The translations under genes were made by a program, and so were the position numbers. Below, in pieces: positions 6,935 through 15,371 of a stretch of DNA of 25,992 bases. The stretch's first letter is position 1. Each line of letters opens with the position of its first letter. Source of the DNA: Candidatus Bathyarchaeota archaeon (GTDB lineage: Archaea > Thermoproteota > Bathyarchaeia > Bathyarchaeales > DTEX01); contig PIYH01000005.1 of NCBI GenBank assembly GCA_003601695.1, forward strand, positions 1-25,992, read 5' to 3'. The notes below the pieces were generated by a model, which did not search any database, was not told where the DNA came from, and saw only the letters and a list, made by a program, of their open reading frames with translations.

Positions 6935-8130
6935 CTTCTTTTCTTCCCACGTTTTTTCTTTGGTGTCTTCTGTTCTAAACTTTTCTTTTTTATCTCTTCT
7001 ATCTTATCTAATAGGTCTTTCTTCAAGCGGTCTCCAATATATTCGCCGCTGAATATGTCTGTTCTCGCAGCTATTGCTATTTTTCCGGCTAGAGCTCTAG
7101 AGATTTTTCCCCTTAAGGATCTTTTTGATCCGTGGACTAAGACATGCTGGAAGAGAACACCATGCTTCGGCGGGCGGGCTCCAGTCTTTAAAGATCTGAA
7201 GAGGGCTTTCTCCGCTCCTAAAAGTTGTATTGTGCTTGATGGCATTTTAGCTAGGTTTTCTAATCCTCCCGCCAATGCTATCAGTTTTGCTCCAAGTATT
7301 GGCCCAGTTATCGCTGAGACATTGGGAGCTTCCTCTTTCATCATTTCTTTAAGGTAGCTCTCGATTTTTCTTCTGGCAGCAAGCAGATTCATATATTGCT
7401 CACAGAGAGTTCGTATCTTGTCTATGTCGCTATCCCGAAGGTCGGCACCCATAGATGCCCGGGCAGCTCTAGCCACTTTGTTAATCTTTTCCTTGGGCAG
7501 ACTAGTTTTCCTAAGGTTTTCCTCCGAAAAAAATTTCCTTTCTCCCAGATCATATACAAGCCTTGCGTATGTTTCATGATTGTTTATTAGACGTGAGAGC
7601 TCGGGGAAGTGAAGCCCGTACCATTCACGTATTCGATTTGCGAAGAGATTTAGCGTCTTGTCCAAGTCATCTAGCGTCTCCACTGCTTGAACTATTAGAA
7701 AATCCCTTCTTTCAGCAGCCTTCCTCACGGATCTTCTAGATATCTCCATGGATACGTCGTAAATGAGTCTGGGAAGCTCTGACGTTGACTTCAGAAACTG
7801 CGTCTTAACAGCGTATTCTTCAATATTTTTTCGGAAGAATCTGGCAACGCTTGATGGTGACTCCACCTCATAGGAGACTCCAAGTCGTTCATGGATGTTT
7901 CTTGCGAGGCTTAGGTCCTCAAAGACGAAGATCTCATAACCTTTTTTCTCGAGTCTCTTAACTAATGCCTCCAGTTCATATATAGTCTCGCCCGAGTTTA
8001 TTCTTTCCAGCCTCTCCGCGATCTCTATAGGGTTTCTTGGAAAGAGACTTTTTTCAATAATCTTCCCTTCATTATTTAATGCTAAAATTCCAATGACTGA
8101 CGGCACAATGAATGTTTTCAATGCTTTCAC
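6931..8130 (-). CDS. nop5: C/D box RNP scaffold protein Nop5 (aNop56/58)
   Basis: Nop5 dimerises, holds the guide RNA with L7Ae and recruits fibrillarin. The 399-residue protein shows an N-terminal fibrillarin-binding domain (~1-110), a coiled-coil region (~125-260), and the Nop RNA-binding domain with ITGPILGAKLIALAGGLENLAKMPSS-type sequence from ~274, continuing to LLGAEKALFRSL and GARPPKHGVLFQH (318-329). A very basic Lys/Arg tail closes it (388-399), which is usual in archaeal Nop5. The listed start is GTG 8130-8128. TTG 8121-8119, three codons later, is an alternative because GGTGA lies just ahead of it, giving the start MKTFIVPSVIG. The gene is divergent from pyrD. Confidence 0.96.
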   Translation of the reverse strand: MKALKTFIVPSVIGILALNNEGKIIEKSLFPRNPIEIAERLERINSGETIYELEALVKRLEKKGYEIFVFEDLSLARNIHERLGVSYEVESPSSVARFFRKNIEEYAVKTQFLKSTSELPRLIYDVSMEISRRSVRKAAERRDFLIVQAVETLDDLDKTLNLFANRIREWYGLHFPELSRLINNHETYARLVYDLGERKFFSEENLRKTSLPKEKINKVARAARASMGADLRDSDIDKIRTLCEQYMNLLAARRKIESYLKEMMKEEAPNVSAITGPILGAKLIALAGGLENLAKMPSSTIQLLGAEKALFRSLKTGARPPKHGVLFQHVLVHGSKRSLRGKISRALAGKIAIAARTDIFSGEYIGDRLKKDLLDKIEEIKKKSLEQKTPKKKRGKKRR

Positions 8131-8250
8131 CGACTACATAAGATTATTAATATCATAGCCAATAACGTTTTCCACACATGTGAAAAATTCTTTAAAAATG
8201 CCTATCTTTATACATTTAATTTATCGTGTCCATCAAATTTTAGAGGGAAA

Positions 8251-8267
8251 ACGCCTTTTTTTATTAA
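8251..8267 (+). promoter_or_regulatory. Probable promoter of pyrDK
   Basis: AAACGCC followed by TTTTTTTATTAAG looks like BRE plus TATA, centred ~34 bp before ATG 8296. That predicts an almost leaderless pyrD transcript. GAGG at 8283-8286 could still act as a ribosome-binding site if transcription starts earlier. Confidence 0.4.
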
Positions 8268-8295
8268 GATGTGATTTATGTAGAGGCATCACGAT

Positions 8296-9210
8296 ATGCA
8301 AGTACAAATGGATGTTGAGATAGCGGGTTTGAAGCTTCGAAATCCTACGATTCTTGCTTCTGGAATTCTCGGGATGACGGCTGAATGTTTAATGAAGGTA
8401 GCCCGTGCTGGAGCGGGAGCCTTAACAACTAAATCTATAGGATTGAAACCTCGTGAAGGATATAAGAATCCCACGGTTATACAAGTTGAGTGTGGAATTC
8501 TAAACGCTGTTGGACTTCCAAACCCTGGAATACGAAGGTTTACCGAGGAAATTAAGAAGTTGCGAGATCTTAAAGTTCCACTTATAGTTAGCATTTATGG
8601 TTTTTCTTCAGAGGAATACGCGAAGGTAGCGGAAATAGCGGCTGAGACCGGTGCGGATGCTATTGAATTGAATCTTTCATGTCCTCATATCAAAGGATCT
8701 GGGGCTGAAATCGGGAAGGATCCTGAAATGGTCAGTCTCATAGTTGAGATGGTTAAGGAAGCTGTGGACTGCCCGGTCTTTGCGAAGATAACTCCGAACG
8801 TTGCAGACATAAAAGAGATAGCTAAGGCAGCCGCCTCAGCCGGCGCAGATGCAATTACGGCGATAAATACCATACGGGCGATGGCCATAGACGTAGAAAC
8901 ATGCAGACCGATACTTGCAAATAAGATAGGAGGACTCTCCGGGGGAGCGATAAAGCCAATTGCTGTGAGATGTGTCTATGAGATCTATGAAGCCGTGGAT
9001 ATACCTGTGATCGGATGCGGAGGGGTGCGAACTTGGAGAGACGCTGTTGAATTTATGCTCGCCGGCGCATTAGCCATCCAGATAGGCTCCGCAATCGCTT
9101 ATGAAGGTCTCTCAATATTCAAAAGAATAGCTGACGGAATAGAAGATTATCTTAGTAGGAAGAAGTTTAGAAGTGTGAGGGAGATAGTTGGGCTGGCACA
9201 TAAAGAATAA
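8296..9210 (+). CDS. pyrD: Dihydroorotate dehydrogenase, class 1B catalytic subunit
   Basis: PyrD oxidises dihydroorotate to orotate in pyrimidine synthesis. In class 1B it passes electrons through PyrK to NAD. The 304-residue TIM-barrel protein carries GLKLRNPTILASG, KSIGLKPREGYKNPT, GLPNPG, the catalytic-loop motif NLSCPH with Cys129 (Cys is the class 1 base), AINTIRA, and the FMN phosphate-binding GCGGVRTWRDAVEFMLAGA. The length and the adjacent pyrK identify class 1B rather than 1A or 2. pyrK begins within its last ~20 bases, so the two subunits are co-translated. The genes upstream and downstream are unrelated to pyrimidine synthesis. Confidence 0.96.
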   Translation: MQVQMDVEIAGLKLRNPTILASGILGMTAECLMKVARAGAGALTTKSIGLKPREGYKNPTVIQVECGILNAVGLPNPGIRRFTEEIKKLRDLKVPLIVSIYGFSSEEYAKVAEIAAETGADAIELNLSCPHIKGSGAEIGKDPEMVSLIVEMVKEAVDCPVFAKITPNVADIKEIAKAAASAGADAITAINTIRAMAIDVETCRPILANKIGGLSGGAIKPIAVRCVYEIYEAVDIPVIGCGGVRTWRDAVEFMLAGALAIQIGSAIAYEGLSIFKRIADGIEDYLSRKKFRSVREIVGLAHKE

Positions 9211-10012
9211 TGAGTTGAGAATCGTTAAGATCGATAAGGTTAAAATCGAAGCCTATAATGTTAAGTCGATATTCTTCAAAGATAAACTTTCATCTCTAGC
9301 TAAGCCTGGACAGTTTTTGATGGCGTGGATTCCGGGCGTAGATGAGATTCCACTGAGCGTATCATTCGCTTCAGATGGATTGGCAGCAGTGACTGTCAAA
9401 GAAGTTGGTGAAGCGACTCGTGCTCTTAATAAAATGGCGGAGGGTAGCCTCATAGGGATCAGAGGACCTTTCGGATCGCATTTTAAAATATTTGGGAAAA
9501 GGGCGTTAGTTGTAGGGGGAGGAATAGGATCTGCCCCTCTTCTCTTGCTCATAAATAAGCTCCTCAGAAATAGCGTTAAGACCCTCTTCATAGAAGGAGC
9601 GAAGATGCATTCAGAGATTCTCTTTCAGGACCAATTAAATCTCCTGCGTGACGAATATGATCTGGAGATAGTATTCACAACTGACGATGGCAGCTATGGT
9701 GTTAAAGGATTAGTAACGGATGTTGCTGAAAGATATCTTTCTAAAAGAAGATTCGATTCCTTATATGCATGTGGAAGAGAGTCAATGATCCGCAAGCTCT
9801 TTCTCCTATCTGAGAAGTATACGGTCCCCATGCAGGCAAGTCTAGAACGCATTATGCGCTGCGCCATTGGAATATGTGGAAGCTGCGTTATTGGAAAGTA
9901 TCGGGTTTGCAGAGATGGGCCGGTATTTGATTCTAAACAGCTTAGAGAGATTAATAATGAAATGGGCAGGTTTAAACGTGACTTTCGAGGGGATAAAGTG
10001 CCTATCGATTAA
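9188..10012 (+). CDS. pyrK: Dihydroorotate dehydrogenase electron-transfer subunit
   Basis: PyrK carries FAD and a 2Fe-2S cluster and shuttles electrons from PyrD to NAD. The ferredoxin-reductase-like FAD domain covers roughly residues 10-100. A GxGxGxxP-type NAD region is seen at VVGGGIGSAPLLLL, and the cluster ligands appear near the C-terminus as C-x4-C-x2-C-x7-C in CAIGICGSCVIGKYRVC. The 274-residue length is slightly above usual. The listed start is TTG 9188 inside pyrD, preceded by GAGGGAG. TTG 9215, giving LRIVKIDKVKI, is an equally plausible start and matches the usual PyrK opening better. Pairing with pyrD makes the assignment firm. Confidence 0.94.
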   Translation: MGWHIKNNELRIVKIDKVKIEAYNVKSIFFKDKLSSLAKPGQFLMAWIPGVDEIPLSVSFASDGLAAVTVKEVGEATRALNKMAEGSLIGIRGPFGSHFKIFGKRALVVGGGIGSAPLLLLINKLLRNSVKTLFIEGAKMHSEILFQDQLNLLRDEYDLEIVFTTDDGSYGVKGLVTDVAERYLSKRRFDSLYACGRESMIRKLFLLSEKYTVPMQASLERIMRCAIGICGSCVIGKYRVCRDGPVFDSKQLREINNEMGRFKRDFRGDKVPID

Positions 10013-10108
10013 TTTAACCAATTAATATATATCTAGCTTGAGAATAGACTATTATCTTTGAGATTGCTAATTTCCTCTTGGGATTATTTCCTTCGCATGT
10101 AAAGCTAG

Positions 10109-10240
10109 CAGTACTGTACTGAACGCTCTGAAAAGTACCGGGTTTTTCAGCGCGAAGAGTACTCAGAATATGAGTGGAGAGGTAATGTTATCTTTAGGAT
10201 CTACAAAGCATCTGAAAGTGGAGAGTTGAAACTGGAATGA
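10109..10240 (+). pseudogene. Startless reading frame overlapping the YbaK start (possible gene remnant)
   Basis: Between a TAG at 10106-10108 and a TGA at 10238-10240 a frame of 43 codons is open. Its second half reads like real protein (EYEWRGNVIFRIYKASESG). Its TGA overlaps the ATG of the next gene as ATGA, the hallmark of coupled genes. It contains no ATG or GTG, and its only TTG is three codons before the stop, so it cannot be a normal intact gene. It may be the tail of a frameshifted gene, or chance. Confidence 0.3.
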
Positions 10241-10701
10241 TAGGTGAAGATTTTCTGGAGAAATATCTAAAAAGAATGGAAGTATGGCATAGATTCATTG
10301 AGAAGGAAGAGACTATTCATGCAGCTGACGCTGCGAGGGCGGCTGGTTTAGAGCTTCATCGAGTAACGAAAAATTTGATCTCAAAAACAAATGAAGGTGA
10401 GCCTATACTACTTATAATTCCCGGAGATAGGAAGGTCCGATTAAAATCCGCCGCTAAAGCTTTGGGAGTCCGCAGGGTGTCTCTGGTATCCTTCGAAGAA
10501 GCCGAGGAGATAAGCGGCTATCCTCCGGGAGGAACTCCATCGGTTGGACATAAAACCAAGATGAGGACAGTTATTGATAAGTCTCTTCTGCAGCATAAGA
10601 CTGTTTATTGTGGAGGAGGCTCCCGAAAGAGGCTCCTCGAGATAAGAACTAAGGATATCATAAGATTAAGTAATGCAATAGTCGCAGAGATCTCGAAATA
10701 A
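10237..10701 (+). CDS. YbaK/ProX-type aminoacyl-tRNA deacylase domain protein
   Basis: Freestanding proteins of this superfamily hydrolyse mischarged tRNAs, for example Cys- or Ala-tRNAPro, and work in translation quality control. The 154-residue single-domain length fits. Visible motifs are IHAADAARAAGLELHRVTKNLI (substrate-pocket helices), LLIIPGDRKVRLKSAAKALG with a conserved Lys region, and the glycine-rich signature GYPPGGTPSVGHK (~95-107), which aligns with the GG-x3-P-x-GH motif. CGGGSRKRLLEI closes the fold. Which mischarged tRNA it acts on cannot be read. It lies 37 nt upstream of the TTG start chosen for the dehydrogenase, so the two are probably co-transcribed. Confidence 0.9.
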   Translation: MIGEDFLEKYLKRMEVWHRFIEKEETIHAADAARAAGLELHRVTKNLISKTNEGEPILLIIPGDRKVRLKSAAKALGVRRVSLVSFEEAEEISGYPPGGTPSVGHKTKMRTVIDKSLLQHKTVYCGGGSRKRLLEIRTKDIIRLSNAIVAEISK

Positions 10702-10738
10702 TACGAAAATAGAGTCAGTAGCAATGGAGGAGATATAT

Positions 10739-11773
10739 TTGAAGGCGATCGTCAAATATGCTCATGGAAAGGGAAAGGTTGAATTAAGAGACGTCCCAAA
10801 ACCATCTCCGGGACCGGATGAAGTTCTTATCGAAGTTAAGGCAGCGGGTATCTGTGGTTCAGATCTTCATATCTTCGATGGGGACATAAAGCTCCCTGTA
10901 AGGCCTCCCGTTATAATGGGTCACGAATTCAGCGGCATAATAGCCGAGGTTGGATCTTCTGTGACGAAGTGGAAACCTGGAGATCGCGTTACATCGGAAA
11001 CTTCTATTCACACTTGTGGCGAGTGTCTGCCATGTAAAACTGGAAACTATAATGTCTGTGCTGAGAAGAGGTTAATCGGATACTGGTTTGATGGAGCGTT
11101 TGCGAAGTACTGTGTTGCGCCAAGTAAGCTTATTCATAAGCTTCCAGATAATGTTAGTTTTCTTGCGGGAGCCCTCTGCGAACCTCTAGCCTGTTGTGTT
11201 AACGGAGTGGTGGAAAAGACACGAATAGACCCGGGTGATGTTGTTGTAATAGCGGGTCCGGGACCTATTGGTCTACTAAGCACGCAGATAGCGAAGTCTC
11301 AAGGCGCATATGTAATTCTCTGCGGCTTACCTCATGATGAGAAACGGCTTAAGCTAGGGAAGACTCTGGGAGCGGATATGATTATTAATGTGGAAGAGGA
11401 GGATCCGTGGAGAATAGTTTCGGAGATTACTGGCGGCTCCGGTGCCGATGTGTTCATAGAGTGTTCAGGCTCTCCAAACGCCGCTCGGATGGGGCTTCAA
11501 GTGGTGAGGAGAATGGGTCAATATACTCAGATAGGCTTATTTGGCAAAACATTTAGCATCGATTTTGATCTTGTGGCTTATAAGGAGCTGAAGGTTCGAG
11601 GTTCTCTTGGACAGAGATGGACTTCTTGGAACATAGCTGTGAAAATGCTTTCAAGAGGGTTAGTGAAAGCTGAGCCATTAATCTCGGATGTGCTACCTCT
11701 TCACGAATGGAAGATCGGATTTGAAAAGTTTAGAAGAAAAGAAGCAGTTAAAGTAATTCTTAAGCCGGAATAG
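10739..11773 (+). CDS. Zinc-dependent medium-chain alcohol/polyol dehydrogenase
   Basis: This NAD(P)-dependent MDR enzyme belongs to the threonine-dehydrogenase / sorbitol-dehydrogenase branch; the substrate is unknown. Catalytic zinc ligands are in GICGSDLHIF (Cys) and MGHEFSG (His-Glu). A structural zinc site is CGECLPCKTGNYNVC. The Rossmann motif is AGPGPIGLLSTQIAKS, followed by ADVFIECSGSP. I place the start at TTG 10739, not ATG 10724. GGAGG at 10726-10730 overlaps that ATG and stands exactly 8 nt before the TTG, and the resulting opening MKAIVKYAHGKGKVELRDVP is typical of the family. It is 344 residues from there. The stop is TAG 11771-11773. Confidence 0.92.
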   Translation: MKAIVKYAHGKGKVELRDVPKPSPGPDEVLIEVKAAGICGSDLHIFDGDIKLPVRPPVIMGHEFSGIIAEVGSSVTKWKPGDRVTSETSIHTCGECLPCKTGNYNVCAEKRLIGYWFDGAFAKYCVAPSKLIHKLPDNVSFLAGALCEPLACCVNGVVEKTRIDPGDVVVIAGPGPIGLLSTQIAKSQGAYVILCGLPHDEKRLKLGKTLGADMIINVEEEDPWRIVSEITGGSGADVFIECSGSPNAARMGLQVVRRMGQYTQIGLFGKTFSIDFDLVAYKELKVRGSLGQRWTSWNIAVKMLSRGLVKAEPLISDVLPLHEWKIGFEKFRRKEAVKVILKPE

Positions 11774-11821
11774 ATCTTGAATAAATTCAGATAATACAAA
11801 AAGATAAGATTTGAACGAAGA

Positions 11822-14800
11822 TTAATTCTCAACTTTAACGAGTCCTATCTTTAATGTTTCCCCCTCTATTTTATAAGTTGCAATATGCGCATTCTTCGGA
11901 GGCTTAGATCTGAGAATGACTTTTGAAAGGGTCTCATTTGATATGTACTTTCCGAATTTCTCGAATACTCTGGAAAGGCTCGGTCCAGTCTCATAATAGG
12001 TCTCTATCCAATCTGCAATGTTAAATTCAGCTTCTTTTCTTTGATTCTGTATTCGTCTGACAATATCCCGGGCAAGCCCCTCCATTTTGAGGTCTTCAGT
12101 GATCCTTGTATTCATGGCTACTAAAATTTCACCTTCTTCTACTACTGCATATTTCTCTCTCGGCTGCGTTTTCACTTCAACTTCTTCCGGAGATATCTTT
12201 ATTTGTTGTCCCTCCACATTTAATACAACGTTTTTTCCCTCAATGAAAGATTTTGCATATCTTTCAGCATTGCTTTCTATGGCCTCTTTTATCTTTGGGA
12301 ATAATCTGCCATATTTTCTGCCTAGGACCTCTGGACGAGGCTTCACGATGTATTCTACGGCTTTATGCTTATCTGTTGATAACTGAAGGTCTTTCACATT
12401 CAACTCGTCCATGATGAGATTGTTAAACTTTTCAATATGGCTGAGTATTTCTTTATCTGCGATTACCAGCATCTCTGGAAGAGGCTGACGGATCTTTATT
12501 CCAGCTCTGCTACGCGCGGATCGCCCTAGACTGCAAACTTTTATGACTAGGTTCATTTCTTCCATCAATTTCTTGTCAATCATCTTTTCATCTAGCTTGG
12601 GCCATCTGTTGTGATGGACGCTTTCCGGAGCATTACTATTTACTCTGCGGACGAGATTCTGATATATCTCCTCGGAGGTGAAAGGTATAAAAGGCGCTAA
12701 TAGCTTGATGAGAGTTGTCAAGCATGTGTATAGTGTTGTGTAAGCTGCATTCTTATCTTCATCTTTTTCGCTCTTCCAGAATCGCCTCCTAGAGCGTCTA
12801 ACATACCATGTTGATAGCTCCTCAACAAATCTTTCAATCGCCATCGATGCATCGTATGGATCAAAGTCCTCTAACCGCTCCGTCACATACTTGATTAGCA
12901 CATTTAGCTTCGAGAGGATCCATCGATCTAAGAGTGAAAGAGACTCGTACTCAACCATGTTTTTCGGAGTCCAGTTATCTAGGTTGGCATAGGTTACAAA
13001 GAAGCTATAAACATTCCACAGCGGGATGAGAAAGCGTCGCTTAACATCTTTAGCTCTTGTATATCCGAAGGGAAGATTATTCTCCGGATGCCAACTGCAA
13101 TACATCCATCTCATAACGTCGGCTCCCATCGTCTCAGCTGCTTCGTCAAATTCTATAGCGTTACCCCATGACTTATGCATCTCACGTCCATCCTCGCCGA
13201 GAACCAAACCATATCCGAAGCAAACCTTGAAGGGAGCTTTTCCCTCCATGATTGTACTCATAGCAAGCATGGCATAGAACCAATTTCTGAACTGTCCTGG
13301 AAGAGATTCGCAGACAAGATCCGCTGGGAACCACTCTTCCCAATACTTCCGATTTGTTCGATACTGGAGTGTTGAATATGCAACGATTCCAGCGTCTAGC
13401 CATGGATTGCCGACGTCCGGAATACGCGACATAAGAGCGCCGCATTTTGGACATTTAATCTTGACTGCGTCCACCCAGGGACGATGAGGAGTATGTCCCT
13501 CAAAGATCTCCCATCCTTCAGCCGCCTTCTCTTTGAGTTCCTCCTTGCTACCTATCACCTCAAAATATCCGCATTTCTTGCATTCCCATATGGGGAGAGC
13601 TAGACCCCAGTAACGTTTCTTAGAGATCATCCAGTCCTCCATGTTTAGAAGCCAGTTAATTTCTTGCTGAAGTCCATATTCCGGTATCCATCGAACTTGC
13701 TTAGCAGAATCTATTATCTGGTAGCGTAGATTCTCTTTCTTCTCCTCTTCTGTTATCTCGTCAAGGGGCTTATCGAGTTTCTTGCCCATGCTTATGAACC
13801 ATTCATCCACCAGGCGGAAGACAAGCTCGCTTCCGCAGCGCCAGCAAACTGGATATCTATGAGTGTAATCTTCAACTTTAAAGAGCAATCCTTTCTTTTT
13901 TAGGTCCTCAATAACAATCTTAGCTGAGTCATATACATGGATACCCGTGAATTTTCCGAAACCCTCAATAAAGACTCCGAACTCGTCCAGTGGAGCGATG
14001 ATTGGCAGATCATATTCTTCTCCAAGCTCTAAGTCCTCTTTTCCGCAGCCTGGCGCTATATGAACTATGCCCGTCCCTTCCTCCTCTGTTACACCTTCCC
14101 ACATGATAACCCTATGGGTATCAGCGGCTCCTGATCTCTTCTGAGCTGGAAGCTCATCGTAGGGTCCCTCATACATCCATCCCTCCATTTCTTTACCTTT
14201 TATTTCCTCAACAATCTCGTAGCTCCCTTTCGGAAGAACCCTCTCAAGCGCGAACTTCCCTAAGTATAGATATTCATCTTTAAACTTCACCTTTACATAT
14301 GAGAGATCCGGGTGGACGGCCGCCGCTACATTAGATGTTAGAGTCCATGGAGTAGTAGTCCATATCAGGAGTGATTCCTTTGGTTTCCCTCTGAGCGGAA
14401 ATCTGAGTGTAAGACCGGGATGAATCAGCTCCTTATAGCCTTCAGTCACTATCTCATGCTGAGAAAGAGCAGTTGAGCATCTTGGACACCAGGGCATCAC
14501 ATCTCTGCCTTTATAAATCCATCCTCTTTCATGACACTTTTTAAGCAGAGACCATATCATATAGTTGTTTTCATCAGACATTGTGAAGTAGGATCCTCCG
14601 ATCTCAGGCGATCCTAGCCTTCCGACGATCCTTTCAGCGATATCTGTCACTGGACCCTTCTTGCCTTGAATAGTTATTACTTGATCAGACTTCTCGAGGC
14701 ATTCAGCTAGGTACCTCAAAGTATCTGGATCATCCCAGTCCATCCAGTATCCAAGCCTTATTGATTGCTCAACTTGTTTCGCAGCATACCTAAGTGCTCT

Positions 14801-15166
14801 CTGCTTGCATTTTTTCACGAATTCTGCAATTCCATAGGCCTCTATGTCGCGTTTCGTCTTGAATCCGAGTTTCTTTTCTACCTCAACTTCAACCCACAAT
14901 CCTTGACAGTCGAAGCCGTTCTGATATCTGAGATCATATCCTTGCATAGATTTGAATCGTTGGAACAGATCCTTGTATGTACGTCCCCAAGCATGATGAA
15001 CACCCATTGGATTATTAGCCGTGATAGGTCCGTCCATAAATGACCATTTAGTCTTGCCTTTATTCATCTTGACGAGCTTCTCGAAGGCTTTCGTCTCAGC
15101 CCAGAACTTTAGTATTCTGCGTTCGAGCTTCGGAAAATCAACAGTCGTAGGAACTTCCTTAAACAT
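11822..15166 (-). CDS. ileS: Isoleucyl-tRNA synthetase with variant HIGH and KMSKS motifs
   Basis: It charges tRNAIle with isoleucine and edits valine in its CP1 domain. Over 1114 residues the order is: N-terminal Rossmann half (from ~40), Cys zinc pair WCPRC (226-230), CP1 editing domain with TTTPWTLTSNVAAAVHP (270-286) and GIVHIAPGCGKEDLELG (366-382, carrying the conserved Asp), NMEDWMISKKRYWGLALPIWEC (508-529), a second zinc knuckle CPKC, NPWLDAG, and the anticodon-binding domain plus a long C-terminus. The HIGH motif reads GVHH (55-58, in NPMGVHHAWGR) and KMSKS reads EMHKS (662-666, in GREMHKSWGNAI). I recall the same HHAW/MHKSWGN forms in some bacterial IleRS lineages. A GGAGGAG ribosome-binding site lies 10 nt ahead of ATG 15166. 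About 50 residues (148-195) form an insertion ahead of GGSYFTMSDENN. Confidence 0.96.
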   Translation of the reverse strand: MFKEVPTTVDFPKLERRILKFWAETKAFEKLVKMNKGKTKWSFMDGPITANNPMGVHHAWGRTYKDLFQRFKSMQGYDLRYQNGFDCQGLWVEVEVEKKLGFKTKRDIEAYGIAEFVKKCKQRALRYAAKQVEQSIRLGYWMDWDDPDTLRYLAECLEKSDQVITIQGKKGPVTDIAERIVGRLGSPEIGGSYFTMSDENNYMIWSLLKKCHERGWIYKGRDVMPWCPRCSTALSQHEIVTEGYKELIHPGLTLRFPLRGKPKESLLIWTTTPWTLTSNVAAAVHPDLSYVKVKFKDEYLYLGKFALERVLPKGSYEIVEEIKGKEMEGWMYEGPYDELPAQKRSGAADTHRVIMWEGVTEEEGTGIVHIAPGCGKEDLELGEEYDLPIIAPLDEFGVFIEGFGKFTGIHVYDSAKIVIEDLKKKGLLFKVEDYTHRYPVCWRCGSELVFRLVDEWFISMGKKLDKPLDEITEEEKKENLRYQIIDSAKQVRWIPEYGLQQEINWLLNMEDWMISKKRYWGLALPIWECKKCGYFEVIGSKEELKEKAAEGWEIFEGHTPHRPWVDAVKIKCPKCGALMSRIPDVGNPWLDAGIVAYSTLQYRTNRKYWEEWFPADLVCESLPGQFRNWFYAMLAMSTIMEGKAPFKVCFGYGLVLGEDGREMHKSWGNAIEFDEAAETMGADVMRWMYCSWHPENNLPFGYTRAKDVKRRFLIPLWNVYSFFVTYANLDNWTPKNMVEYESLSLLDRWILSKLNVLIKYVTERLEDFDPYDASMAIERFVEELSTWYVRRSRRRFWKSEKDEDKNAAYTTLYTCLTTLIKLLAPFIPFTSEEIYQNLVRRVNSNAPESVHHNRWPKLDEKMIDKKLMEEMNLVIKVCSLGRSARSRAGIKIRQPLPEMLVIADKEILSHIEKFNNLIMDELNVKDLQLSTDKHKAVEYIVKPRPEVLGRKYGRLFPKIKEAIESNAERYAKSFIEGKNVVLNVEGQQIKISPEEVEVKTQPREKYAVVEEGEILVAMNTRITEDLKMEGLARDIVRRIQNQRKEAEFNIADWIETYYETGPSLSRVFEKFGKYISNETLSKVILRSKPPKNAHIATYKIEGETLKIGLVKVEN

Positions 15167-15204
15167 GGCTTATTATCTCTCCTCCTCATAATGGTTAGAT
15201 ACAA

Positions 15205-15215
15205 AATTATAAAGT
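15205..15215 (-). promoter_or_regulatory. TATA box of ileS
   Basis: On the minus strand ATACTTTATAATTTTG carries a TATA box ~44 bp before the ileS ATG. A GAGGAGGAGAG ribosome-binding site follows downstream at ~15177-15187. Confidence 0.5.
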
Positions 15216-15371
15216 ATCACGTTTTTCGGCAGAGCTTTATGGAAGGAATGCCAATTAAAGTTAATTCTGGATTTGGCGTTCACCACGCATCTTCAGCTCG
15301 CCTTCAATAAGCATGAAATAATGATAAATATAAGTTTTGCTCGGCTTTCTCGAAACAAGGTATTATACTCT

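Noticed and set aside
15239..15310. 23-codon plus-strand frame upstream of ileS
   Set aside because: No ribosome-binding site or recognisable peptide; too short to separate from chance.
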